From: a virus
DNA length: 27,801 nt
Direction: 5' to 3' (one strand)
Virus record (IMG/VR): IMGVR_UViG_3300029625_000019
Span: 1 to 27,801 of that record
A program made the position numbers and the translations under genes. Shown piece after piece: positions 14,754 through 22,930 of this stretch (its first letter is position 1; the number at the start of each line of letters is the position of its first letter). The notes beneath the pieces are model-generated. The model saw only the letters and a program-made list of their open reading frames with translations, was not told the origin of the DNA and ran no database searches.

Positions 14754-16991
14754 TTACCCTACATGTCCTGGCTTTTCAAAACCAGCATCTGGTTTTACGC
14801 TTACAGGCGGCAGCGGGCTCTCTTCCCACTCATCATCTTGCGTAATTGGAATAAGTGTACATCTGCAATTATATCCATTACTTGGAGTCCAAATATCCCA
14901 TATCGGATTATTAACTGCATAAATTCTCCCGTCCATCGCTGCATGATTTGGTCTAACCCTATCGTCAAGTATTGCACTATACTGATACGCAACAACGTAT
15001 CCTTCTAATTCTGGGCTTTCAAAAAACATTTTCCGCCCCTCATTCATTGCGTCTGTGACATTTGTTCTTATAATCGTCTCTATACGATATCCCTTCATTG
15101 CCTCGTCTTCAACTTCACCTATTGTATAATATTCCTGCAAATCATCTTGTATTGCTTTAACTGTTTCTTTTAAAGTTGCCCCTGTTTTTATCGCACTAAA
15201 TAATCTTTGTTTAACTTGTTTCAATATATTTTCTTTTTCCACTCCTGCCATATCAAAACTTTTTGCATCAAAATACTTCAATGCTTCGTCGTAATTTATC
15301 CGCCTTAAATCAATGTCATACTGAAATTTTAAATACTCGCTCATCTTTTTTACTTTCTTTTTCTTACGTGCTATTTCGCCCCTTGCCTGATTATATGCTT
15401 TTTCAAATGCTTCTGTCAAAAATTGTTTAAACACTTCTTTTAAATCGCCTGTTGCTGGAAATACAATTCTATTTATTTCGTCAAAATTTTTTGTTTCAAT
15501 TATTTTTTTCTTTTGTATTTGCGAAACAATATCTAAAATTCCGTTCTGAATAATTTTACTTGCTTTAATAACGTATTTATCTTTTATATTTTCGTGTTCT
15601 GCTTTCATTTCTGCGAAATCAACAATACCATCTTCGTATTTCGTATATGTTCGCCTGCTAACGCCTGTAAAAATCTTTTCTGCAAACGTTTCTATTAACT
15701 GTAATTCTTCGTTTGCCTGTTCTTCTTGCGTTTGTTCTTTTTTCTGTTCCTCTAATTTATCTGTTAACGGTGGTAATTTTAGCCACTCTCTTATAAGTTT
15801 TTCGTCGCTTGCTTGATGCGTTATTATTTTTGCGCTTACTGCTTGAATATATTTATCTAAAATTTGTATTATGTCATCCTGAACCAACGGCTTAAATTCA
15901 AAAGTTGGATAATCTTCAAGATCACTAAAATTATAATCAACAATTCGCCTAATAATTTGATTGTTAATTGCTTTTGTCGTTACGTCTTTGCCAATTTGCT
16001 CTTCATAAAAAAGTAATATATCATAATGCACTTTACCTAACGCATAACTTCCAGGTCCGCCTGTTTCTGATGTCAATGTTTGACCTAAAATCGTTTTGCG
16101 TATCTGCTTATTTATAAAATCAATTGCTGTTTGATGTATACTTGCCCCTGCTGTGTTTGCTTGTGTTAATGTCAATTCTAAACCTTCTGGTAACATTATT
16201 CCTGTTTCTAATCGCAGTTGCCGCAACATATTTAACAAATTATTTTTTGTGTCGTCATCTAAATTAGGCGGATGTTTCAAAACCGGAAACGGATGACCGA
16301 ACTTCTCAAGATAAACACCCCACGCTTTTATAAAAACTTGTTTCAAAAACCATAAATCATACAACGCCCTTAACCTGCTTGTCCCCCAAATATTTTCAAA
16401 TTGCTTATTAAAACTGTATATAACAAATTTTTCAGTTGGGTATTGTTCCCCATAGCCAAACGCACTGATATTTACAATCCCGTTTTCCCGTATATTATCA
16501 AAATCATCTGTGTAAATATTAAAGTATTTTGGGTTTTTGCTTTTAATTGATTTCAAAACTATTTTACCTTTCCATCTGCCTTTTTCCTCTACGTCCCAAA
16601 CTAACTCATTTATACTTATTCCGTATTCAATCGCACTCATTATTTCCCGTAAATCATCATCAAAACTTCCCTCAACATTTTTTAAATTGTATTCAACAAA
16701 ATCAGCGATTTCTTTGTCTTTTGTATTATCACTTGCTGCTTTAATTTGCCAGCCTGTAGACAATCTTATCGTTTTTAATGTATTTATGCATTCCTCAATT
16801 TCGGCATCCTTCATCATACTTTCATAAATTTTAATTCCCTTTTTTGTTAAAAGGGCATCAGGCATATACGGAACTAATTTAAGTCGTTTATAAATAGCCG
16901 TTTCATCAATGCCAAATTCAACGCCTAAATACGGTTTAGTTGATTTTATAACCGTATCTTTTCTCCTAAATATTTGGTCAAAAAATGCCAT
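14754..16991 (-). CDS. Portal protein (Mu gp29/DUF935-like) fused to a MuF head-morphogenesis domain
   Basis: This is a 745-residue protein. Residues about 30-400 are the portal: RLSTGWQIKAAS, the helix SAIEYGISINELVWDV, PTEKFVIYSFN, WGTSRLRALYDLWFLKQ, LGQTLTSETGGPGSYALG. Residues about 600-730 are the MuF/SPP1 gp7-type domain: IIRTNVTDAMNEGRKM, AILDDRVRPNHAAMDG (674-688), WTPSNGYNCRC (702-711 region). In Mu these are separate genes 29 and 30 (F). Here they form one reading frame with a helical linker of about 200 residues. The portal makes the DNA gateway; MuF proteins are minor head proteins. Start ATG follows AAAGGAG. No toxin domain is appended to MuF. Confidence 0.85.
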   Translation of the reverse strand: MAFFDQIFRRKDTVIKSTKPYLGVEFGIDETAIYKRLKLVPYMPDALLTKKGIKIYESMMKDAEIEECINTLKTIRLSTGWQIKAASDNTKDKEIADFVEYNLKNVEGSFDDDLREIMSAIEYGISINELVWDVEEKGRWKGKIVLKSIKSKNPKYFNIYTDDFDNIRENGIVNISAFGYGEQYPTEKFVIYSFNKQFENIWGTSRLRALYDLWFLKQVFIKAWGVYLEKFGHPFPVLKHPPNLDDDTKNNLLNMLRQLRLETGIMLPEGLELTLTQANTAGASIHQTAIDFINKQIRKTILGQTLTSETGGPGSYALGKVHYDILLFYEEQIGKDVTTKAINNQIIRRIVDYNFSDLEDYPTFEFKPLVQDDIIQILDKYIQAVSAKIITHQASDEKLIREWLKLPPLTDKLEEQKKEQTQEEQANEELQLIETFAEKIFTGVSRRTYTKYEDGIVDFAEMKAEHENIKDKYVIKASKIIQNGILDIVSQIQKKKIIETKNFDEINRIVFPATGDLKEVFKQFLTEAFEKAYNQARGEIARKKKKVKKMSEYLKFQYDIDLRRINYDEALKYFDAKSFDMAGVEKENILKQVKQRLFSAIKTGATLKETVKAIQDDLQEYYTIGEVEDEAMKGYRIETIIRTNVTDAMNEGRKMFFESPELEGYVVAYQYSAILDDRVRPNHAAMDGRIYAVNNPIWDIWTPSNGYNCRCTLIPITQDDEWEESPLPPVSVKPDAGFEKPGHVG

Positions 16992-17008
16992 TGTTTTTTG
17001 CTCCTTTC

Positions 17009-18259
17009 TTAAAAGTCAATATTGTATTCTTTTTTTGCTTTTTCAATCTCTTCTTTTATTGCTATCAAACCTGATATATTTTTTTGTAAGCCAAATGCTT
17101 GTATTTGTTCAATGTTCGCTTTACACATTTCAATTGCGTTATCTAATGTATTACCAAACCCAAGCACAGAACAAACACTTGAAAAACCGGGCACTGCATA
17201 AAATTGATTATCGTATTTCATAACACGCCTAAATTTAATAAATTGCCTTAATTCTTGCGGGAACTGAATATTAAGCCAATGTTCATCCGCCCAATCACTA
17301 TCTAACGCAACTCCAACGCCGTATTGCCAGCGTGGTTTTAACTCAATCAAGTTTCCGTGTGCCGCTTCTTTTATCGCCTCGGCAAAATTGTCGTAAATTT
17401 CCATTTCAACAGCAGCCGGATTTGGAAGACCTGCCCTGATCGTCGCATCTATTAAATAACCCCTTTTATCTCGCTCATCAATTCTAACTTCAGTTGAAAA
17501 TAAAGTCCTTGCTTTTAACTTTTCAAAAAATATTGCCAATTTGTCATTTACCAAACGCACTTGTTCCGGAATGTTTTCATACTTCATAACTTTTGCAACA
17601 TAGCCGGCGCCCTTCATTTCATAAGCAAAAAGGCCGTAATTTGGATATCTACCGTCAACAATAAATAAGTCCGTCCCCGGTTCTATACCCGGTAAATAGT
17701 CCTCAACTATAAACTCAACTAATTCTTGCCTCAACCCAAGCACACTTGCGTAATAATCAAGTATTGTTTTGCTCGCTTCATAATTCTTACTGTAGTAACT
17801 TTCTAAGTCGCCTCTAAACATATTTATTTTAACAACAACGTCGTCATTGTTCTGTAAATATTGCCGTAAATTACTAACGCCTTTTATTTTAACTGTCCGC
17901 TGTGTCGGTAAACCAACTTTTTTTTGTAATTCTCTCCCAAACCATCTGTCATTTTCAAGCATCTCTGCATTTCCGCCACCAAATACATTATACCCTTTGC
18001 GTTTTAAATATTCCGCTATATCGCCAGTGTAAGTATCAAAAAAATATATTGCGTCAACTTCGTCAACGTATTCCCAAAACTCATTTATTCTTATAAGTCC
18101 TTCATCCTCAAACCCAGTTCCAATTAACGCCTTATCGGATTTTGGAAATGCATCTCGCCACTCGCAGTAATAATATACTTTGTTGTATACTTCGCATAAT
18201 TTTAATGACATCTCTACATTAAGACCAAAATCATAAACTAATGCTGTATTTTTTTTCAT
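17009..18259 (-). CDS. ATP-grasp enzyme resembling phosphoribosylamine-glycine ligase (PurD)
   Basis: This 416-residue protein has the full layout of a GAR synthetase-like ATP-grasp enzyme. An N-terminal alpha/beta domain ends in GYNVFGGGNAEMLENDRWFG (89-108). The ATP-grasp subdomains follow, with VVVKINMFRG (141-150, K144), VEFIVEDYLPGIEPGTD (181-197) and the strand YLIDATIRAGLPNP (268-281), where PurD has its metal ligands. A C-terminal part (VCSVLGFGNTLDNAIEMCKA) is also PurD-like. ATP-grasp enzymes join a carboxylate to an amine via acyl phosphate. Substrates are unknown. Its start overlaps the terminase stop (ATGA) and the portal follows, so it is made with packaging proteins rather than with nucleotide genes. 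Confidence 0.75.
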   Translation of the reverse strand: MKKNTALVYDFGLNVEMSLKLCEVYNKVYYYCEWRDAFPKSDKALIGTGFEDEGLIRINEFWEYVDEVDAIYFFDTYTGDIAEYLKRKGYNVFGGGNAEMLENDRWFGRELQKKVGLPTQRTVKIKGVSNLRQYLQNNDDVVVKINMFRGDLESYYSKNYEASKTILDYYASVLGLRQELVEFIVEDYLPGIEPGTDLFIVDGRYPNYGLFAYEMKGAGYVAKVMKYENIPEQVRLVNDKLAIFFEKLKARTLFSTEVRIDERDKRGYLIDATIRAGLPNPAAVEMEIYDNFAEAIKEAAHGNLIELKPRWQYGVGVALDSDWADEHWLNIQFPQELRQFIKFRRVMKYDNQFYAVPGFSSVCSVLGFGNTLDNAIEMCKANIEQIQAFGLQKNISGLIAIKEEIEKAKKEYNIDF

Positions 18260-19698
18260 AAATAGACCCCCAATTCTGAACTTTCAACTGTTCCGACTGT
18301 CTTTATTTCAGAAACACGCTTTTTAATTACCTCTATGTTTTGTTTTACTTTTGCTGACCATAATGACAATACAAAAGCGTCCATCTCATCTGGGCTTTCA
18401 AAACCCTGCATAAGTAATTCGTTCTTGCTTTGCATTTGTATTTTGCCAGCACTGTCAACTTTATATTTTGCAATCTTTAATTGCTCTTTTAGATTTTCGT
18501 TTAAATCTATTATCCCACCTGCTTTTACCCAGTCCCGCATTTTCCAATAATTTTCAGCTTTAAGGTTTATAAATGTTTCGTCATTGCTTTTGCTTCCCCA
18601 TTTCATTGCATTTACATTATAGCCCTGCTCTTTTAATCTGTCTGTAACTCCCGCACCAACCCCAGTATCATCTATCACTACGTTATATGCTTTTATGTTA
18701 TAATTTCGCATTGCGTCTATTATCAGACCAGTTATTGACATTAAATCAGGATTGTTGTTAACGTTTATAATCTTACTTTGCTTTGCGTTTGACACACATA
18801 ACACTGTATTGTTTCCACCTCTGCCAACATCAACGCCAAGAAAGTTTTCTTGCTTTAAATCAATCTCAACATTGCCAAATGCCTTTTCAATCTCTTCATC
18901 TGTCAATAAACGCATATAGCCTTTCTCGTCAATCGTGTCGCTTTCAGGAAACTTGCATTCGTAAAAAATGTCAAAAAACTTTTCTTTTCGCATTTCGTTA
19001 ATAAATTGTTCCGTAAAACGCCCTTCTTTCAACGCCGTTTTATAATCAATCCAAATTTTTTTAGTATCTTTATCGTGCATAGTTTTATAAAAATGATTTC
19101 TGCGAAGCGGGTTAGAAAGTTCAATAAGAAAGTTTTCTTTTTGTCCCCCTAACATACGCTTTATAAATGCATATAAATCATCATCACATAATACACTATC
19201 ATCAATACAGATGTTTTTGCTTCCTTCACCAAGCAAAATATCTCCAAGCCGTTTTTTGTTTCTGTATTCAGCCGACATTGTTCTTATATATCCACCGTTT
19301 CTAAAAGTCAAATATTCTTTTGTCCGTTCTCGTTTTAATTTTTCTAACATTCCCCCAGTTATTTGCAATTGCGTTAAAAAAATATCGTCATCAAACAAAT
19401 GCTTTATTACATATCGCCCTATTATCTTTGCTTTACTTTCCGTCCCACCGATTATTGTAAAACCCTCCCCAAATATAAATACACGCAAAATAATTCCTAA
19501 CGCAGTCGCTGTGCTTTTGCCATATTGTGTCGGACATATAACTCCAATTCTATTGATATCCTGCAACACAATTGATTTTATAATTTCTTTTTGCGTTTCA
19601 GTTAATTGTATCGGCTCCCCGTTGTCATCTTTAAATAACTTTAACAACTTTTCAAGTATTACCTCTTTCTTTTCTTTGCTTATTTTTTTTTGCTTCAT
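18256..19698 (-). CDS. Terminase large subunit
   Basis: This 480-residue protein is the packaging motor and nuclease. Walker A is CPTQYGKS (55-62). A hydrophobic Walker B strand, NICIDDSVL (162-170), ends in Asp-Asp rather than the usual Asp-Glu. A coupling motif ELSNP lies at 193-197. The RNase H-like nuclease has acidic residues in GVDVGRGG (D290), VIDDTG (D343/D344) and SPDEMDAF (D437/D440). All these are in the right order. Length is normal. It overlaps the small subunit gene (ATGA) and the ATP-grasp gene. Confidence 0.92.
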   Translation of the reverse strand: MKQKKISKEKKEVILEKLLKLFKDDNGEPIQLTETQKEIIKSIVLQDINRIGVICPTQYGKSTATALGIILRVFIFGEGFTIIGGTESKAKIIGRYVIKHLFDDDIFLTQLQITGGMLEKLKRERTKEYLTFRNGGYIRTMSAEYRNKKRLGDILLGEGSKNICIDDSVLCDDDLYAFIKRMLGGQKENFLIELSNPLRRNHFYKTMHDKDTKKIWIDYKTALKEGRFTEQFINEMRKEKFFDIFYECKFPESDTIDEKGYMRLLTDEEIEKAFGNVEIDLKQENFLGVDVGRGGNNTVLCVSNAKQSKIINVNNNPDLMSITGLIIDAMRNYNIKAYNVVIDDTGVGAGVTDRLKEQGYNVNAMKWGSKSNDETFINLKAENYWKMRDWVKAGGIIDLNENLKEQLKIAKYKVDSAGKIQMQSKNELLMQGFESPDEMDAFVLSLWSAKVKQNIEVIKKRVSEIKTVGTVESSELGVYL

Positions 19699-20093
19699 TT
19701 TTTAAACGCTTCTCTAACTTCTTTTATAAGTGTGTCAACTTTGCTTTCAATAGCCGGGGCGTTATGCTCAACCTTCTGAATATTTATCCATTTCCCGTTC
19801 CCTCTATTAACTAAATAAAATATTGTCGCTGTAACGTTACCGCTTATAACTTGCTTTAACAACTCCCCTTCTACAATTTCAAGAACATAATTATTTGTAT
19901 TGTTAACCTGCTCTGCAAACTTTTTATCCTTCTTCATCCAACGTTGATATGTAATCCTGTTTATTCCTATCTGCTCGCAAGTTTTGCTTATAAATCCAAG
20001 ATTTTTTTTAAACTGCTCCAAAAATAATTTTTTCTTAACTTGCGTTGATATTCGTTCTTTTTTTTGTATGCTTCCTTTTGATACTTCTTCCAT
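19695..20093 (-). CDS. Terminase small subunit
   Basis: This is a 132-residue protein. A helix-turn-helix is visible at about 38-66 (GFISKTCEQIGINRITYQRW) for recognising the packaging site. A helical oligomerisation part (VLEIVEGELLKQVISGNVTATIFYL) follows, and a C-terminal tail that would contact the large subunit. It is the first gene behind the promoter at 20181-20153 and overlaps the large subunit gene by four bases. Confidence 0.85.
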   Translation of the reverse strand: MEEVSKGSIQKKERISTQVKKKLFLEQFKKNLGFISKTCEQIGINRITYQRWMKKDKKFAEQVNNTNNYVLEIVEGELLKQVISGNVTATIFYLVNRGNGKWINIQKVEHNAPAIESKVDTLIKEVREAFKK

Positions 20094-20116
20094 TTATCCC
20101 TCTTTTAATTTTTTTT

Positions 20117-20150
20117 TAGTATAATCTAATATTTTATACTTTGTTATTAT
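20117..20150. repeat. AT-rich motif downstream of the terminase promoter
   Basis: On the minus strand this reads AACAAAGTATAAAATATTA and then GATTATAC. It shares 18 of 19 bases with the copy behind the capsid promoter (14661-14696) and half-sites with 1-60. It lies in the untranslated leader of the terminase operon. Confidence 0.65.
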
Positions 20151-20152
20151 AA

Positions 20153-20181
20153 TTTATACCTTATAAATTGATATTTGTCAA
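20153..20181 (-). promoter_or_regulatory. Near-consensus sigma-70-type promoter of the terminase/portal operon
   Basis: Minus strand TTGACA (20181-20176), 17-base spacer, TATAAA (20158-20153). AAAAAACCC precedes the -35 as at the capsid promoter. The -35 box and most of the spacer lie within the last codons of the upstream gene (20161-21123). The leader to the terminase start at 20093 is about 50 bases. Confidence 0.8.
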
Positions 20182-21123
20182 GGGTTTTTTCATAATATCA
20201 GTAAAAATTTTTTTTGCTTCTTTTTCAAACCTCTTTTTTTCTTCAATTGCATATTCTTTAAGTTTTCTTTGCTTTACAAGAAAATCTTTATAAAACTTCG
20301 CTTTTGCTTTTGCTTTCAAATCCTTTATGCTATCAATCCAAAAATCATCGTCAATTTTTACCCCGTATTTTTCAAACGTATTTTTACAATTTATATCATA
20401 AAACATAACTATATCATAAGATAATGCCTCATAAAATCTGTTAGCAGGAAAGTTATAATTTGTATGTGTAACTTTATCTTCAATGTAAAAAGTAAAATAA
20501 AAGTTTTTTAATATGCAACGTTCGCTCCCAATATTTTTAATTTGCTTTAAAAAACTAACATTTACACCAATTTTTTTAAATTTTGGTATGTTCTTTACAC
20601 TTGTTGACAAAAATATATCTTTATCAATTAAATACTTTTTAAAATAATCAATACGTCCACGTCTAAAAGTTCCCCAATAAATTGGGTTTTCATACTTTTT
20701 CTCTTTTGAAAAGTCCTTTTTCAAATCAAACATCGTCAAACAATTAACATTTAACATAATTCTTTGTCTAAAATTCTTGTTGTTAACAATTTCTCTTTCA
20801 TAATTTGTTATTAGATAGTCAACAGGTCTTTTTTCAAATATTTTTCTTAATGAGCCATTTTCGGACAAATTATATTCATTAAAAAATCTTATTATTATTG
20901 CTTCCGGATGATTTTCTATAAACTTACATTTTTCCGTTATATTATCTATAAGTTGAAATGCATAAGGTATTAAAATAAAATCTATTTTTTTATTATTAAA
21001 ATAATTTAATTGTTGTATTGAACAAATATCAATAAAATTAAAATTTAATTTTAAATAATCTAAAAAACGTAAATATGCTGGTATTCCTTTACTATATCGT
21101 AAATTTAATATTATATTATACAT
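20161..21123 (-). CDS. Putative GT-B fold glycosyltransferase
   Basis: This is a 320-residue protein. The N-terminal half looks like a Rossmann-type unit (FILIPYAFQLI, YLITNYEREIVNN). The C-terminal half holds the strand-loop PIYWGTFRRGRID near 148-160 and NFPANRFYEALSYDIVMFYD (223-242), which resembles the nucleotide-sugar site of GT-B enzymes (N/P-x-RFYEA). The last 50 residues are a lysine-rich helix. The gene is visibly more AT-rich than the head genes. It overlaps the ParB-like gene by eight bases. DNA glycosylation is possible from this pairing but not shown; host surface glycan modification is the main alternative. Confidence 0.5.
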   Translation of the reverse strand: MYNIILNLRYSKGIPAYLRFLDYLKLNFNFIDICSIQQLNYFNNKKIDFILIPYAFQLIDNITEKCKFIENHPEAIIIRFFNEYNLSENGSLRKIFEKRPVDYLITNYEREIVNNKNFRQRIMLNVNCLTMFDLKKDFSKEKKYENPIYWGTFRRGRIDYFKKYLIDKDIFLSTSVKNIPKFKKIGVNVSFLKQIKNIGSERCILKNFYFTFYIEDKVTHTNYNFPANRFYEALSYDIVMFYDINCKNTFEKYGVKIDDDFWIDSIKDLKAKAKAKFYKDFLVKQRKLKEYAIEEKKRFEKEAKKIFTDIMKKPLTNINL

Positions 21124-21697
21124 TTTTTTTATCCTCCTGTAATTTTAAAAATTCTTTTGCTTTAATACTCGGCTTTTTTATGCCTAAAATCTGCATTACT
21201 TTATTTTTTTCTGTCTCGGAAAAACATTTAATAACAACTGAATATTGATTTCGTAATTTCTCTTCATCAATAAAAAAATCATCTATATCATCATAAGTAA
21301 TATTACTTATTTCTTTATCTGAAAACCCCACATTTTTTAATAATTCCTCGTCAAAATTCGCCAATAAGTCATAGTCCCACTCGCCTAAATTTTTATTTAG
21401 TCGTAAATTTAATTCCTGCTCCTTTTTAATATCGCTTATTGTTATATATACAATCGGAACTTGTTTTATGCCGAGTTTTTTTGCAATGTAATATCTCTGG
21501 TGGCCACCGATTATTATATTCTCTCGCCCCTTTGCATTATTAACAATAATCGGGTCTACAAGCCCAAATTCTTTTATACTGTTCGTCAAGTCTTTTGCCT
21601 CTGCATCTGTTAGTTTCCTCGGGTTATACTCCGCCGGCTTTAATTCGTTTATTGATACATACTCAACTTTTATTTTGCCTTCGTTTAGTTTTTCCAT
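21116..21697 (-). CDS. ParB/Srx-like N-terminal domain protein
   Basis: This is a 193-residue protein. Residues about 8-100 form a ParB N-terminal fold: YVSINELKPAEYNPRKL, DLTNSIKEFGLVDPIIVN, and IIIGGHQRYYIAKKLG with the GxHRxx-type motif (GGHQR). The segment LNKNLGEWDYDLLANF resembles the link found in phage ParB-methyltransferase fusions, but no methyltransferase follows. I chose the ATG at 21697, six bases after AGGTG, instead of the upstream GTG. ParB folds bind CTP or act as nucleases or base-modification partners; the role here is unknown. Confidence 0.8.
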   Translation of the reverse strand: MEKLNEGKIKVEYVSINELKPAEYNPRKLTDAEAKDLTNSIKEFGLVDPIIVNNAKGRENIIIGGHQRYYIAKKLGIKQVPIVYITISDIKKEQELNLRLNKNLGEWDYDLLANFDEELLKNVGFSDKEISNITYDDIDDFFIDEEKLRNQYSVVIKCFSETEKNKVMQILGIKKPSIKAKEFLKLQEDKKNV

Positions 21698-21709
21698 TTT
21701 TTTCACCTC

Positions 21710-22663
21710 TCATAAACCATATCTTTTCATTAAATCATCAATTTTTTCAATATTTCCTATCTCATTTATAGTTTTTTTATCTTCTTCCTTTGGTTTTTCT
21801 TTTTCATCTCTATTGTCATATTTGCCTTCCAATATATACAAATATTTAGGACTTATTACAAAATCAAAATTCACTTTCCAATCCCCCTTTTTGCCAAGTA
21901 AAAAATCACTTTTCTTTATTTTGTTTAATATAGCGTCAAAATCAAATGTTTTTTCCTCTAATCTCGCCTTTAAATGGCTTTTTCTTTTGTCATTAAGCAT
22001 TAGAACTTGTGATAAGCCGTTTTCTTTCGCAAAAGTATTCCATTTTTCAATATAATTACTGTAATCAATGTCATTTTTTGCTTTTTTTTCAGACGTTGAC
22101 GTACATATATCTTTTTCTGTAGTACTCTTCTGTATGTTATCTTCTGTAGTATTCTTATGTATATAGTTTTTATCATTTTGATAATATCGTTCTTGTCTTT
22201 TTGATAATATCGTTTTTGTCTTTTTGATAATATCGTTTTTAGCGTTTGCTAAAATCGGGTTTTTATTTTCGCTTGATTTTACTATACTTTTTTTAATTTC
22301 GTTTTTATCAAAAAGCATTTTATCAAAAAGTTCTAAAAACCTTTCAGGATGAACAGTATAATAAACTGTTGGATTTCCATTGAATTTCTTAACTTTTGTA
22401 GTTATTAACCCTAAATCTTTTAATTTTTTTATTTTTCTTATAACTGTTACGATTGATACCCCGGTTTCTTGCGAAAGTTCATTATAAGTTTTTGCAAATT
22501 CGTAATGTTCTTTGTTTATACCTTTATCACACCAAAACAAAATTTGATTTAAAATAATTGCTAAAAATAAATCTCCAGCAAATAATTCAGTAAAAACTCT
22601 CGGGATTGTTAATGTTTGATGTTCGCCAATAAACTGTTTTAATCTTAAAAATTCATTGTTCAT
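21710..22663 (-). CDS. Phage replication initiator (winged helix plus DnaD-like C-terminus)
   Basis: This is a 317-residue protein. Residues about 25-105 form a winged-helix domain (TYNELSQETGVSIVTVIRKI, then GLITTKVKK). About 110-200 is a polar linker. About 200-285 is the C-terminal replication domain that ends in DWKVNFDFVISPKYLYILEG, the common 'W..dfdwl..p.n.lkileG.Y' sign. Such proteins bind the origin and load the helicase. The DNA for the linker holds three 23-bp iterons (22176-22240), a likely origin. Strong AAGGAGGT ribosome site. A small acidic C-terminal tail follows. Confidence 0.8.
   Translation of the reverse strand: MNNEFLRLKQFIGEHQTLTIPRVFTELFAGDLFLAIILNQILFWCDKGINKEHYEFAKTYNELSQETGVSIVTVIRKIKKLKDLGLITTKVKKFNGNPTVYYTVHPERFLELFDKMLFDKNEIKKSIVKSSENKNPILANAKNDIIKKTKTILSKRQERYYQNDKNYIHKNTTEDNIQKSTTEKDICTSTSEKKAKNDIDYSNYIEKWNTFAKENGLSQVLMLNDKRKSHLKARLEEKTFDFDAILNKIKKSDFLLGKKGDWKVNFDFVISPKYLYILEGKYDNRDEKEKPKEEDKKTINEIGNIEKIDDLMKRYGL
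22176..22240. repeat. Three iterons (23-bp period) in the replication gene: candidate origin
   Basis: The unit TTTTGATAATATCGTTTTTG starts at 22176, 22199 and 22222, with one mismatch in the first copy. Since 23 is not a multiple of three, the copies are read in three different frames (as DIIKK, TILSK and RYYQN on the minus strand). Selection must therefore act on the DNA and not on a protein repeat. Lambda gene O keeps its iterons in the same position within its initiator gene. Confidence 0.8.
22237..22254. repeat. Perfect inverted repeat beside the iterons
   Basis: TTTTAGC, four bases, GCTAAAA. It touches the third iteron and may be part of the same origin. Confidence 0.7.
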
Positions 22664-22741
22664 TTTATACCTCCTTCATTTATTTTTTTTTCTTGATTTT
22701 TTAGATTTTGCAACAGAATATTTTCAAAATCAGAATTATAA

Positions 22742-22930
22742 TTACATATATCTATATCTTTGACATTTTTTAGTAGAATTTTTATCTTTTGCAACTTGAA
22801 TAGTAGGATGTTTGGCTAACTGTTCATTACAAGGAACCCTCATATTCATCAACTTTATTACTGCCGCAGCGTCTAATTTCAACATTTCATTTAAAACTTC
22901 TACTGCTTCTTCTGGCGATACTTTTCTCAT
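22742..22930 (-). CDS. Small conserved phage protein (RVPCN...HPTIQV type)
   Basis: This is a 62-residue protein. An acidic helix (PEEAVEVLNEMLKLDAAAV) is followed by MRVPCNEQLAKHPTIQV. From memory this signature occurs in small proteins of many phages, where it is usually listed as hypothetical and lies near replication genes. The last 12 residues are polar and basic. Ribosome site AAGGAGGT. The role is unknown. The 78 bases after it (22664-22741) hold no gene. Confidence 0.7.
   Translation of the reverse strand: MRKVSPEEAVEVLNEMLKLDAAAVIKLMNMRVPCNEQLAKHPTIQVAKDKNSTKKCQRYRYM

Noticed and set aside
14754-16991. MuF-linked polymorphic toxin
   Set aside because: The frame ends some 35 residues after the CRC motif in a short polar and proline-containing tail; there is no toxin or immunity gene next to it.
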